A DNA stretch of 64,000 nucleotides, from positions 1,188,001 through 1,252,000 of the forward strand of contig NZ_SKCJ01000001.1 of NCBI RefSeq assembly GCF_005434975.1. The letters are read 5' to 3'. This document shows positions 34,275-43,335 of this stretch, in pieces. Position 1 is the stretch's first letter. Each line of letters begins with the position of its first letter. Made by a program: the position numbers and the translations under genes. The notes beneath the pieces are model-generated. The model did no database searches. It was not told where the DNA came from and saw nothing but the letters and a program-made list of their open reading frames with translations. Source of the DNA: Parerythrobacter lutipelagi (GTDB lineage: Bacteria > Pseudomonadota > Alphaproteobacteria > Sphingomonadales > Sphingomonadaceae).

Positions 34275-35900
34275 TCAGCTGACTTTGCGCGGCTGGTCGA
34301 GCTTGTCGATTTCACGAACCGGCTCTTGCGAAAGGGTTTCGGTCGGAGTTTGCTCGAGTTCGTCGAGCGCCGCGCCGGCTTCAACCGTCCGCAGTTTGGC
34401 CAATGCATCGCGGAAGCGCCTTAGTTCGTCGCCGCTCAACTGCGCACGAGTAACGAACTGGACGCTCGCCGGATCCACCGCCCGCCCGTTGCGATACATC
34501 TCGTAATGAAGATGCGCCCCGGTAGAGAGCCCCGTAGAGCCGACGTAGCCGATCACCTGACCGCGGCTTACCCGCTGGCCATTGCGCACAGCGACACGGC
34601 TCATGTGGCAATAGCGTGTTTGCAGCCCTCCGCCGTGACTAAGGCGGACGGCGTTGCCGCACCCACCCATACGCCCGGCGCCGTTTACGGTACCTTCAGT
34701 AACAGCAACGATCGGCGTGCCATAGCCAGCGCGGAAATCGAGCCCGGAATGCATCCGGCGATAACCGAGAATGGGATGGCGACGCATACCGAAACGCGAG
34801 CTTACCGCGCCCGGAACTGGCCGAACCAGTCCGCTGCGTTGTTCCCCCACGCCGGATGCCTCATAGAATTTGTCGTCCTGGCCCCAGCGCATCAGCTGAG
34901 TGCTGGGTTTTCCGCCTCTTTCGATTCCTGCGTAGAGCAACTGCCCAGCCTGCCGCTCACCCGTTGCCGCGCGGCGATGCGAGACGATGATGTCGAATGT
35001 GTCGGTCGCACGAACATCGCGCGCCATATTCACCTGCTCCCCAAGGGTCGTGAGATATTGCTGGACCGCGCTTGCGGGCGCGCCTGCGGCACGGGCTGAA
35101 CGGTACAGGCTGTTGCCGACAGTGCCGCGTATCCGCAGCGGCGTATCGTCCACCCGAATCGGAATCCTTCGCAGTGCGAGATTCCCGCCGGTCCGGTCGA
35201 CCGCAAGCTGCAGATCGAACCGGGCACGGAAATTGAGCGCATCGAGTGGGCGAGCTTCACCCGGAGCGGGGCGCCGCCCCAAGGTTATTTCAACCTGCGT
35301 GCCTGATTCAATGTCGCGCAGCGATACGCTGCGTTCGACCAGTTCGGTCACTCGGGCCGCATCGGCAGAGCCGACGCCGGCTCGCTGGAGCATCCGATTG
35401 AAACTGTCGCCCTGCGCCAGTGTTGCCAGCAGCTGGATTTCGGGCCGTTCCGGGGCTCGGGCCAATTCCTCTACCACCGGTGTAGCGCCCATCTGGCGGC
35501 CGCTGTCTGCACCCAACGCAAGCGGCATGATCATTTGGCTGCGAAATTCATCCTGCGCAGCCTTGTCGATTTCCATCGCCGGTGCCGCCTCGACTGGAGA
35601 GAAATCGGGCCACATCGCTAGTGCACAGGCAGACAGGCCGAGAAATGTCCCGACGCCGCGGAACCAGCGGCGACTTCCGATCGATTCCGCCAGGCTGGGG
35701 GCGAGATCCAGCTGGCTCAGCTTCTCCGACGCGGTGAAGCGCCACTCGTCATATCGTTCACGCAGGCTGACTGCCCGTTGCAGTGTTCTTGGTCTGGAAT
35801 CATCGACAATCTGCGAATGCGCGAGCGCAACGGTGCGCCACGATGCATCGCTATCCTGCCCGGCCTCACCGGCTTCATCGATTTCGCGCGGTTTGTACAA
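34275..35900 (-). CDS. large M23 family metallopeptidase with membrane anchor
   Basis: 541 residues. About 75 soluble residues precede one hydrophobic segment (FLGLSACALAMW, about residues 86-98), a long linker region with an opacity-associated/LysM-like fold (ATLAQGDSFNRMLQRAGV) and a C-terminal M23 domain (about 365-480). MHSGLDF and HLHYE provide the zinc ligands, so it should be an active endopeptidase like MepM. The TTG start at 35900 has AAGGAG seven bases before it. The stop lies 26 bases from the hemB start. Confidence 0.88.
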   Translation of the reverse strand: MYKPREIDEAGEAGQDSDASWRTVALAHSQIVDDSRPRTLQRAVSLRERYDEWRFTASEKLSQLDLAPSLAESIGSRRWFRGVGTFLGLSACALAMWPDFSPVEAAPAMEIDKAAQDEFRSQMIMPLALGADSGRQMGATPVVEELARAPERPEIQLLATLAQGDSFNRMLQRAGVGSADAARVTELVERSVSLRDIESGTQVEITLGRRPAPGEARPLDALNFRARFDLQLAVDRTGGNLALRRIPIRVDDTPLRIRGTVGNSLYRSARAAGAPASAVQQYLTTLGEQVNMARDVRATDTFDIIVSHRRAATGERQAGQLLYAGIERGGKPSTQLMRWGQDDKFYEASGVGEQRSGLVRPVPGAVSSRFGMRRHPILGYRRMHSGLDFRAGYGTPIVAVTEGTVNGAGRMGGCGNAVRLSHGGGLQTRYCHMSRVAVRNGQRVSRGQVIGYVGSTGLSTGAHLHYEMYRNGRAVDPASVQFVTRAQLSGDELRRFRDALAKLRTVEAGAALDELEQTPTETLSQEPVREIDKLDQPRKVS

Positions 35901-36086
35901 CGCGCCCTCCTTAGAAGGCCGCTCTTACTTGCGACCCGACCCGTTGGGCCTCTGTGCGCGAGAACCTTGCCAATTTAAAGTTAACACCGCCTAAAGATGC
36001 GACGAATGGAGTCGCGCAGGCGGCAGGGTGTTCAGGGCGCGTGGTGGGCGGTTGTCGGATCGGCCAACGGCTGGCAAGAGCGGTGC

Positions 36087-38594
36087 GTGACTTCTTATGG
36101 CAACCGATCTCCGGTCAAAGCGGTGCTCGGTCCCACCAACACCGGCAAGACCCATCTCGCGATCGAACGGATGTGCGCCCATTCGAGCGGCGCGATCGGT
36201 TTTCCGCTGCGCCTGCTGGCCCGCGAAGTGTATGACCGGGTTGTCTCCATCAAGGGCGAGAAACAGGTTGCTCTGATCACCGGGGAAGAGCGTATCGAGC
36301 CGCCTGACGCACGGTATTTCCTGTGCACCGCCGAGGCGATGCCGCGCGATGGCGGCGGGCATTCGTTCGTGGCGCTCGACGAAGCCCAGATCGGCGCCAA
36401 CCGCGAGCGTGGGCATATCTTTACCGACCGGCTGCTACATGCGCGGGGGCGTGACGAGACTATGCTGCTGGGGGCTGCGACGCTGGAGCCGATGGTCCGC
36501 GCACTTGAGCCCACCGCCGAGATCATCGGGCGCCCGCGTTTCTCTACTCTCAAACATATCGGCCCCCGCAAGCTGTCGCGTTTGCCGCCGCGTAGCGCGA
36601 TAGTCGCCTTTAGCGCGGAGCAGGTTTATGCCGTTGCAGAAATGTTGCGGCGCTTCAGGGGTGGCAGCGCGGTGGTCATGGGGGCGCTAAGCCCTGAAAC
36701 CCGCAATCGTCAGGTGGCCATGTTCCAGGCTGGCGAGGTTGACTATATCGTAGCGACAGATGCGATCGGCATGGGGCTCAATCTGGATGTCACGCACGTG
36801 GCCTTCGCATCATTGACCAAATTTGACGGAGTGCGGCAGCGCCGGCTCCAACCCGCTGAAATGGCTCAGATTGCGGGGCGGGCCGGGCGGCACCAGAAAG
36901 ATGGAACCTTCGGCACGCTCTCAGGTGCCAGCGGCCCTCAGGTCGAACCCGCAGAGTTCTCCGACGAAGAAATCTACGCGATCGAAGAACATCGGTTCAG
37001 GCCGATCACAACGCTTTTCTGGCGCGAAGCCGAACCGCGTTTCGACAGCATAGCCACGCTGGTCGCGGACCTCGAGCGGCCGCCTGTTGAAGATGGGCTG
37101 AGGCTCGCACCTGAAGCCATCGACCTTGCAGTGCTCAAATTGCTCGCCGCGCAGCCGATTGCTTCCGGGATCGCAGGCGCAGGCGCGGTGCGGCGATTCT
37201 GGGAGGCCTGTTCGCTCCCCGATTTTCGCCAGGTCGGCGCGGATCAGCACGCGCGCTTTGTCCTGCGCTTGTGGCAGGATCTGAAGGACGGATACCTCGG
37301 TGCCGACTATGCCGCCGCGCGCATTGCCGAGCTCGACAACATGCAAGGCGACATCCACACGCTGCAGGCGCGCATCGCTGCAGTTCGCAGCTGGGCTTAT
37401 ATTTGCCAGCGGCCCGACTGGGTGCTCGCCCGAGACGAAATGGCTGCCCGCGCAAGAGGGGTGGAAGCCAAGCTGTCCGATGCGCTACACGCCCGACTGA
37501 CGGAACGTTTTGTAAATAGAAGGACTGCACTTCTGATGAAATCGCTTGGCCAGGATGCCGCGATCTTGCCGGTCACCCTATCCGATGATGGCACGCTGGC
37601 GGTGGAAGACGAGCCGATCGGCAGAGTCGATGGTTTTCGCTTTACAGTCGATCACATGGCGAACTTCGCGGATCGCAAGATGCTGCTCGCCGCCGGGGAG
37701 AAGGCCCTCCCGCGCATCCTGAGTGAGCGGGCGCTCAGTCTCGCAGCCGGTGATCTGGCAGGTGTGACACTTGAGGATGGCGCGGTCCTCTGGAGCGGTC
37801 AGCCGATTGCGAAACGCGACATCGGATCCGCGCCAGCCAAGCCAAGGCTCATCGCGGAGCGCGAGCTGGACGTTCTCTCACCCGATGCGCGCCAGCAATT
37901 GATGGATGCCCTTGGTGCCTGGCTCGAAAGCAAGCTCAAGCCGCTCGAGCCCTTGTCGAAGATGCTGACTGCGACCAACGATCCAAATACCGGGTCTCAG
38001 GCGCGAGCCTTGCTGCTCAACCTGATTGCGGGGCACGGCTATGTCAGTCGAGAAAAAGCCGGGATTGAGCATTTGCCCAAGGAAATGCGGCCGTTCCTGC
38101 GCCGTCTTGGTGTCACATTCGGTGCTCTGGACATATTTGCGGCGGTCCTGCTCAAGCCTGCGCCGCGCCAGCTGCTGCATGCGCTCGGAGCTGATCGGCG
38201 CCCTCTTCAACCAGCGATGATTCCCGTGATCAAAGGCGGCAGAGCGGTGCCTTCGGGTTATCGACCTGCTGGCAAGCAGCTGATCCGGATCGACATTGCA
38301 GAGAAAATCCTGCGCAGCGCGCACGATACCAGGTCGAAGGCAAAGGACCGCCGGTTCATTATCGACCCATCACTGGCGATTTCCACCGGGCTTTCGCCGG
38401 ACAGCTTCCAGCGTTTGCTGAGCGCCGCCGGCTTCCGCTTTTCGCCCGGCAAGGCGTTGAGTGACGGGCAGTTCGGCCCTCCGCCGCCGGGCAAGTTCGA
38501 GTGGCAGCCATCGCGCAGGAAAGCAGAGCGCAAGACGTCACCAAAGCCGCGCGAAGGCAGTGCCTTCGCTGGATTGGCTGACCTGATCGGCTGA
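36087..38594 (+). CDS. Suv3-like RNA helicase
   Basis: 835 residues from the GTG at 36087; an ATG at 35997 would add 30 residues that look non-conserved. AVLGPTNTGKTHLAIERM is the P-loop in the Suv3 form, VALDEAQIG motif II, and QIAGRAGRHQKDG motif VI, with FPLRLLAREVYD after the P-loop as in mitochondrial SUV3. The C-terminal 250 residues are charged and variable. Homologues in mitochondria unwind RNA for decay. The stop overlaps the ATG of the S4-domain gene (TGATG). Confidence 0.88.
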   Translation: MTSYGNRSPVKAVLGPTNTGKTHLAIERMCAHSSGAIGFPLRLLAREVYDRVVSIKGEKQVALITGEERIEPPDARYFLCTAEAMPRDGGGHSFVALDEAQIGANRERGHIFTDRLLHARGRDETMLLGAATLEPMVRALEPTAEIIGRPRFSTLKHIGPRKLSRLPPRSAIVAFSAEQVYAVAEMLRRFRGGSAVVMGALSPETRNRQVAMFQAGEVDYIVATDAIGMGLNLDVTHVAFASLTKFDGVRQRRLQPAEMAQIAGRAGRHQKDGTFGTLSGASGPQVEPAEFSDEEIYAIEEHRFRPITTLFWREAEPRFDSIATLVADLERPPVEDGLRLAPEAIDLAVLKLLAAQPIASGIAGAGAVRRFWEACSLPDFRQVGADQHARFVLRLWQDLKDGYLGADYAAARIAELDNMQGDIHTLQARIAAVRSWAYICQRPDWVLARDEMAARARGVEAKLSDALHARLTERFVNRRTALLMKSLGQDAAILPVTLSDDGTLAVEDEPIGRVDGFRFTVDHMANFADRKMLLAAGEKALPRILSERALSLAAGDLAGVTLEDGAVLWSGQPIAKRDIGSAPAKPRLIAERELDVLSPDARQQLMDALGAWLESKLKPLEPLSKMLTATNDPNTGSQARALLLNLIAGHGYVSREKAGIEHLPKEMRPFLRRLGVTFGALDIFAAVLLKPAPRQLLHALGADRRPLQPAMIPVIKGGRAVPSGYRPAGKQLIRIDIAEKILRSAHDTRSKAKDRRFIIDPSLAISTGLSPDSFQRLLSAAGFRFSPGKALSDGQFGPPPPGKFEWQPSRRKAERKTSPKPREGSAFAGLADLIG

Positions 38595-38905
38595 TGCGGG
38601 TCGATGTGCTGCTGCACCGCTGCCGCTTCGCCAAGACGCGCGGCATTGCCCAGCAGATTGTCGCCAGCGGACATTTGCGTTGCAATGGTCACCGGGTCCT
38701 CCGAGCCAGCGCCGAAGTTACAGTGGGTGACATCCTGACTATTCCGCTGCAAAATTCGGTCCGCCTGGTTGAAGTCCAACACCTGCCGAGCAGGCGAGGA
38801 CCGGCGAGTGAGGCGGCGGATTGCTATCGCATGCTTGACCAGAACGGGGAAACGGCACTAGCAGCGAAATCTACGGCTTCAGCTAAGGGAAAATCGCCAC
38901 CATGA
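38594..38905 (+). CDS. S4-domain RNA-binding protein (Hsp15-like)
   Basis: 103 residues. [31 protein letters not shown] is the S4 RNA-binding fold. The C-terminal 40 residues are Ala/Ser/Lys rich. Hsp15 in E. coli recycles stalled 50S subunits; the short size and position after an RNA helicase make a role in RNA handling likely. It shares ATG with the helicase stop and its own stop overlaps the ferredoxin ATG (ATGA). Confidence 0.85.
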   Translation: MRVDVLLHRCRFAKTRGIAQQIVASGHLRCNGHRVLRASAEVTVGDILTIPLQNSVRLVEVQHLPSRRGPASEAADCYRMLDQNGETALAAKSTASAKGKSPP

Positions 38906-39240
38906 CCTATGTCGTCACCGACGCATGCATCAAATGCAAATATACCGATTGCGTCGAGGTGTGCCCTGTCGACTGTTTTTACGAAGGCGAGACGATGCTT
39001 GTCATCAACCCTTCGGAATGCATCGATTGCGGTGTGTGCGAACCCGAATGCCCGGCCGAAGCCATTCTGCCTGACACGGAAGACGGACTGGAGAAGTGGC
39101 TCGAGCTGAACACCAAATACTCAGCGGAATGGCCCAACATCACGAGCCAGAAGGACCCGCCCGAAGACGCCGACGAGCATAAGGGCGAGGAAGGCAAGTT
39201 CGAGAAATTCTTCACCCCGGAACCGGGTGAAGGGGACTGA
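38902..39240 (+). CDS. fdxA: 7Fe ferredoxin (FdxA type)
   Basis: 112 residues. Cys at 9, 17 and 50 fit a 3Fe-4S cluster and Cys at 21, 40, 43 and 46 a 4Fe-4S cluster ([21 protein letters not shown]). The tail after residue 60 is the usual conserved acidic helix region. Ferredoxins of this type carry electrons at low potential. It is the last gene of the helicase-S4-ferredoxin overlap group; a 269-bp gap follows, so it probably ends the transcript. Confidence 0.92.
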   Translation: MTYVVTDACIKCKYTDCVEVCPVDCFYEGETMLVINPSECIDCGVCEPECPAEAILPDTEDGLEKWLELNTKYSAEWPNITSQKDPPEDADEHKGEEGKFEKFFTPEPGEGD

Positions 39241-39320
39241 TCCTCATTCGCAGACCCACCTGACGGCAAGACCTCGACAGTTGATCTGGCAACGGCAAAC
39301 GGGCTGACTCTTTGCAAGAC

Positions 39321-39337
39321 TCGCAATTTTGTTGCGA
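39321..39337. promoter_or_regulatory. palindrome in the carD upstream region
   Basis: TCGCAATTTTGTTGCGA is a perfect 6-bp inverted repeat with a 5-base spacer, in the 269-bp gap before carD, beside an AT-rich TTATATGA stretch (39343-39350) that could hold a promoter -10. It may be a control site for carD. No confident -35 is seen. Confidence 0.35.
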
Positions 39338-39509
39338 TTGTGTTATATGATCTGTCAACCGCATCGGTTTGGTCCCGGTGGCGGCTGATATAAGGAAAGG
39401 TCAGGACCACTCGTGACAGCATAAATGGGTTTGACCGCGCCCGGACCGGCGCGGCCGCAGGCCTCTTTTACTGTTACGTATGTGGCCCGGCCCTGAGAAA
39501 GGACTGTTT

Positions 39510-40046
39510 ATGGCAGCCAAGGCTCCCGCCTTCGACGTTGGCGATTATGTCGTTTACCCCAAACATGGGGTCGGCCGCGTCATCGAACTGCAAAATGAAG
39601 AAATCGCAGGCATGCAGCTCGAACTGTATGTGCTGAGATTTGAAAAGGAGCGCATGACGCTTCGAGTGCCGACCAACAAGGTCGAGTCGATCGGAATGCG
39701 CAAGCTCTCGAGCGACAAGGCGCTGAAAGAGGCGATGGAAACCCTGCAGGGCAAGCCCAAGGTCAAGCGCACCATGTGGTCGCGCCGCGCGCAGGAATAC
39801 GAAGCGAAAATCAATTCGGGCGAGATCGTTTTGATCGCCGAAGTGACCCGCGACCTGTTCCGTCCGGACGATCAGCCCGAACAGAGCTATTCGGAACGGC
39901 AGATCTTCGAAGCAGCCTCGAGCCGTCTCGCACGTGAACTTGCGGCGATGGAAAAAACCGACGAGCCGACGGCACTGGAGAAAATCCTCGAAGTGCTGCG
40001 CGAACATGCGCCGCAGTATTACAACAATGACGAGGAAGAAAGCTGA
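39510..40046 (+). CDS. carD: CarD family transcriptional regulator
   Basis: 178 residues. DVGDYVVYPKHGVGRVIELQNEEIAG is the Tudor-like RNA-polymerase-interacting domain, and PTNKVESIGMRKLSS leads into the DNA-binding helical domain. CarD binds RNA polymerase and stabilises open promoters, especially at rRNA promoters. The ATG at 39510 with AAAGGA seven bases upstream is taken over an upstream in-frame ATG at 39480. It has its own upstream region and a strong terminator. Confidence 0.93.
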   Translation: MAAKAPAFDVGDYVVYPKHGVGRVIELQNEEIAGMQLELYVLRFEKERMTLRVPTNKVESIGMRKLSSDKALKEAMETLQGKPKVKRTMWSRRAQEYEAKINSGEIVLIAEVTRDLFRPDDQPEQSYSERQIFEAASSRLARELAAMEKTDEPTALEKILEVLREHAPQYYNNDEEES

Positions 40047-40073
40047 TCGACCAACCGTAGATTGGCTTCGATG

Positions 40074-40101
40074 GGGGCTGCCTGAAAGGGCGGCCCCTTT
40101 T
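40074..40101 (+). terminator. intrinsic terminator after carD
   Basis: GGGGCTGCC pairs with GGCGGCCCC through one T-G wobble, with a loop of the GAAA type, and TTTT follows at 40098-40101. It begins 27 bases after the carD stop. Confidence 0.85.
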
Positions 40102-40112
40102 GGTATGCGGGA

Positions 40113-40151
40113 TTGAAGTGGGGTGCATAGTGTATTATATCACCAATACAC
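40113..40151 (+). promoter_or_regulatory. promoter with overlapping operator-like palindrome upstream of the GIN-domain genes
   Basis: TTGAAG (40113-40118) and TATATC (40136-40141) are 17 bp apart, a fair vegetative promoter. GTGTATT (40130-40136), 8-base spacer, AATACAC (40145-40151) form a perfect 7-bp inverted repeat that covers the -10 element, a classic place for a repressor. The first GIN gene starts 18 bases downstream. No repressor gene is in sight. Confidence 0.5.
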
Positions 40152-40169
40152 ACTTGCCGGAGAAGCCCC

Positions 40170-41123
40170 ATGCTCAACGATATCTTCAAAACGGTCGGCC
40201 CGATTATCGCCGCCGCTATGGCTGGAAAATTCGAGAACACGGAATTCCGTTTCGATAACGGCAAATTTCATGTTGACGGAGACTGGGACGGCGTTCCCGT
40301 CGAGGATTTCGACCTGACGCAGACTCCGCCCGAAAAGATCGTCGTGCTTGGCGCGGTCCGGGTTTTCATCGCGGAAGGCAAGACTTTCCGCATCCAGACA
40401 CCAGGCGAAGGCCCGAGCCTGGTCCGCCTGGCACAGCGCGAAGGCAAACTGGTGATTGCCCGCCGCGACCGGGAAAGCGCGACAGCCGAAGCCTCAACCG
40501 TCGAAATCACCATGCCCGCGCCGCGCTCGGTCACTCTCGCTGGAGCGGGATTCGTCGAAATCGGCGCATTGGCTGACGATGCCGGCGTAAGCATAACCGG
40601 CTCCGGATCGGTCATGCTCAACGGGGTCACATGCACCCGCCTCAAGGCGAAAGTGCTCGGATCGGGCCGCCTGCATGCAATAGGTTCGGTCGAACACCTC
40701 AAACTGGTTTCCGCTGGTTCGGGCGAGGCGGACCTTGCCCAGCTTGATGTGGGGAAAGCGCAGATCACAATTACCGGATCGGGCTCCGCCCGCCTGGCAT
40801 GCGACGGCGAGGTGGAGGCAAAAATGATGGGATCAGGCAATGTCACCGTCTATGGCCGCGCGCGCTCCAGGGTGCAGTCACTGGGATCGGGTCGGTTCAA
40901 CTGCCTGCCCCGCGACGACCGCGATGACAGGGGCAAGGGCGAACCGGATGCACCGGAACCGCCCAAGCCGCCTGAGCCTCCCAAATCGGGTGGTGCCGCA
41001 GCCAAGGCCAAGGGGGCATCCCCAAAGTCGAAGCCGGCCAAGGCGACGAAGGCAACCAAACCTGCCAAACCTGCCAAACCCGCCCGGAAGAAACGCAAGG
41101 CTCCGGCCAGCAAGTCGGAATAA
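40170..41123 (+). CDS. GIN-domain (DUF2807) protein with a Lys/Pro-rich C-terminal tail
   Basis: 317 residues without a signal peptide. Residues about 50-240 are a DUF2807 beta-helix, with repeating turns such as ITGSGSVML, VLGSGRLHAIG, SAGSGEADLA and MMGSGNVTVYG. The last 70 residues are low complexity (PEPPKPPEPPK, then KAKGASPKSKPAKATK). The DUF2807 group, also called putative auto-transporter adhesin head GIN domain, has no firm function. A homologue, the next gene, follows 29 bases on; the N-terminal LNDIFKTVGPIIAAAMAGKF is unlike a signal peptide, so this copy may be cytoplasmic. Confidence 0.8.
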   Translation: MLNDIFKTVGPIIAAAMAGKFENTEFRFDNGKFHVDGDWDGVPVEDFDLTQTPPEKIVVLGAVRVFIAEGKTFRIQTPGEGPSLVRLAQREGKLVIARRDRESATAEASTVEITMPAPRSVTLAGAGFVEIGALADDAGVSITGSGSVMLNGVTCTRLKAKVLGSGRLHAIGSVEHLKLVSAGSGEADLAQLDVGKAQITITGSGSARLACDGEVEAKMMGSGNVTVYGRARSRVQSLGSGRFNCLPRDDRDDRGKGEPDAPEPPKPPEPPKSGGAAAKAKGASPKSKPAKATKATKPAKPAKPARKKRKAPASKSE

Positions 41124-41152
41124 GTTCAATAGTCACGACGGGAGACAATCCA

Positions 41153-41926
41153 GTGACCAGATTTTTCGCGCAGTTTTTCGCCCCGCTTGCTGCAATCAGC
41201 CTCGCGCTGACCGGCTGCGATATGGATATCAACATCAACGGCAAAGACGGCGTCCCGCTGGCAGAGCTCGACACGTCCGGGGACCCGCCGACCGGCATCG
41301 CGCTGTTTGGCCCGGACACGATCATCATCACTGAGGGCGACACGCTCGATATCGCAGTCGAAGGCGATCAGGATGTGGTCGATGCGCTGCGGTTTGTGCT
41401 GGAGAATGGCACTCTGGGCGTAATGCGAATGAATGATGCGCCAAGCGATATCGGCACGGCAACCGTGCGGGTGACCATGCCCGCACCGGAAGACATTATC
41501 ATGGCCGGCTCCGGCAAGATCGAGGCGGCCACGATGGCGAGCAAGGCCGACGTGAACATTGGCGGTTCAGGTTCGATCGTGATTGCCAGCCTCGCGGCCG
41601 AAACACTCGACCTCAATATCGCTGGATCTGGCTCGGTCACCGCGAGCGGCACCGTCGAGCGACTGGACCTCAACGTCCTCGGCTCGGGAAATGCAAACCT
41701 CGGGGCCGTCACGATCGACCGCGCGGACGTGAATGTCGCCGGTTCAGGCAGCACATCCTTTGCCTCCGACGGCACAGTCGAAGCCAATATCGTGGGCTCG
41801 GGCGATGTAGCGGTCACCGGCTCCGCTACCTGCGAAAGTAACAAGCTCGGCTCGGGCAAGCTCACATGCGCGGCAGCCGAAAACAGCGAGCCGGAAACCA
41901 AGCCAGAAACCGAGCCAGCCGAATAG
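41153..41926 (+). CDS. GIN-domain (DUF2807) lipoprotein
   Basis: 257 residues starting at GTG. A lipoprotein signal ends in SLALTGC, so Cys would be lipidated. The rest is a DUF2807 beta-helix with the GSG turn repeated about every 18-20 residues (MAGSGKIEA, IGGSGSIVI, IAGSGSVTA, VLGSGNANL, VAGSGSTSF, IVGSGDVAV). The tail is acidic (EPETKPETEPAE). Its body matches the preceding protein closely enough to call the two tandem paralogues, one lipid-anchored and one not. Role unknown. Confidence 0.85.
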   Translation: MTRFFAQFFAPLAAISLALTGCDMDININGKDGVPLAELDTSGDPPTGIALFGPDTIIITEGDTLDIAVEGDQDVVDALRFVLENGTLGVMRMNDAPSDIGTATVRVTMPAPEDIIMAGSGKIEAATMASKADVNIGGSGSIVIASLAAETLDLNIAGSGSVTASGTVERLDLNVLGSGNANLGAVTIDRADVNVAGSGSTSFASDGTVEANIVGSGDVAVTGSATCESNKLGSGKLTCAAAENSEPETKPETEPAE

Positions 41927-41989
41927 GCCTGACAATTCAGACGCAGTTCAAGGCAAGTCATGCTAAGGCCGCGCAGGAAGGAGAACTCC

Positions 41990-42328
41990 ATGCGCGGTCT
42001 TTCGCTTTTCCTTGCGGTGTCTAGCCTGCCCCTGCTGTCCGGTTGCCTTGCACGGGCGGCTGTCGATGTTGTCACCGCACCCGTTCGCGTTGCCAGCTCG
42101 GCGGTGGATCTTGCCACAACCAGCCAGTCGGAACGCGACGAGAAACGCGGGCGGGAGATGCGCAAACGCGAGGAGGAGCTCGGTAAACTCGAACGGCGTC
42201 ATGAGAAACAACGTAAAGAATGCGACGAGGGCGATCGCGGCGCGTGCGACGACGCGCGACAAACCTATGCCGAGATGCAGGAAATCATGCCGTACGTTCC
42301 GCTCGACCCGCCCGAACGCGACGATTGA
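41990..42328 (+). CDS. small lipoprotein with charged coiled coil
   Basis: 112 residues. The ATG at 41990 has AGGAAGGAG six bases upstream. The signal peptide (RGLSLFLAVSSLPLLSGC) ends in a lipobox. The mature part is a highly charged helix (KREEELGKLERRHEKQRKEC) with further Cys pairs and ends in PYVPLDPPERDD. I recognise no family. It follows the GIN lipoprotein by 63 bases and may be part of the same unit. Confidence 0.75.
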   Translation: MRGLSLFLAVSSLPLLSGCLARAAVDVVTAPVRVASSAVDLATTSQSERDEKRGREMRKREEELGKLERRHEKQRKECDEGDRGACDDARQTYAEMQEIMPYVPLDPPERDD

Positions 42329-42337
42329 ACCTGGCTG

Positions 42338-43294
42338 CTAGGCAGCGGCGCGACGCAACCGGTCATTGATGGCCCTGCCGATCCCCACCTCCGGTATCGT
42401 GGCCACCGCAATACGCGGCTTCTCGGACCCCGCAGCGAGGTGGAGACAATCGTAGAGGCGCGTTGCTGCTTGATTCAGTTCGCCTTTTCCGGAGAGTGTG
42501 CAATCCCCGGCCACCGCGCCGAAGCCGATCACGAATTCATCGGGTGCGAAATTCTTGGCGTTGAGCCGGATTGGCTTGCCCGGCGAATAGTGACTGGCAA
42601 GCTGCCCCGGCGCTTCGATCGCGTTTGACGTCTTGGCGCGTTTGTAGGGGGCATCCCAATAGAATTTGTGCAATTGATCGAGGTCGACCGGGCCTGCCCG
42701 CAATTCCGACCAGCTGTGGTCCTCACGGATTGCCACAATTGTTGATTCAAGTCCTTCTGTACAGGCAAAGCCGTCGTCGAGAATCAGGTCGATGCGGCCA
42801 TCGAGCGTGGCCGCGACATGGGCGGCGCTTGTCGGACTCACAAACCCGCTGCGATTGGCCGAAGGTGCGGCAAGTGGGAAATCACAGGCCGCAAGCAATG
42901 CCTGCATGGTCGGATGGTTCGGGCTACGCAGCGCGACAGTGGGAAGCCCGGCGGTCACTGCCGGCGCGAGATCGGCGTCAGCCCTTTTCGGGACGACCAT
43001 GGTCAACGGGGCCGGCCAATACAATTCAGCCAGGGTTTCGGCGGTACTTGGTAGATCGGCCAGACGCCTAGCTTGTTCAACATCGCGCATATGGACGATG
43101 AGAGGATTGAAGCTGGGGCGGCCCTTCGCGGCGTAAATTTTCGCCACGGCTTCGGGCGAATCGGCGCGGGCCGCCAGACCGTAAACCGTCTCGGTCGGAA
43201 CCGCGACCAAGCCTCCCCGTTCGAGAATTGCCGCAGCACGCGCGATTCCCGCCGTATCGGCCAATACCGTTTCCGTAGCGTTCTTGCCGCCCAT
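42338..43294 (-). CDS. threonylcarbamoyl-AMP synthase (Sua5 type)
   Basis: 318 residues in two domains. The YrdC-like domain has PTETVYGLAA, KIYAAKGRPSFNPLIVH and the later SANRSG; the C-terminal about 110 residues make a Sua5 domain, so it is the two-domain Sua5 rather than short TsaC. It makes threonylcarbamoyl-AMP from threonine, bicarbonate and ATP for the t6A37 modification of ANN-decoding tRNAs. It converges on the small lipoprotein gene with a 9-base gap. Confidence 0.92.
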   Translation of the reverse strand: MGGKNATETVLADTAGIARAAAILERGGLVAVPTETVYGLAARADSPEAVAKIYAAKGRPSFNPLIVHMRDVEQARRLADLPSTAETLAELYWPAPLTMVVPKRADADLAPAVTAGLPTVALRSPNHPTMQALLAACDFPLAAPSANRSGFVSPTSAAHVAATLDGRIDLILDDGFACTEGLESTIVAIREDHSWSELRAGPVDLDQLHKFYWDAPYKRAKTSNAIEAPGQLASHYSPGKPIRLNAKNFAPDEFVIGFGAVAGDCTLSGKGELNQAATRLYDCLHLAAGSEKPRIAVATIPEVGIGRAINDRLRRAAA

Positions 43295-43335
43295 GGCTGC
43301 CCGCTATAGGTGATGCGCAACAAAGCCAAGAGGAC

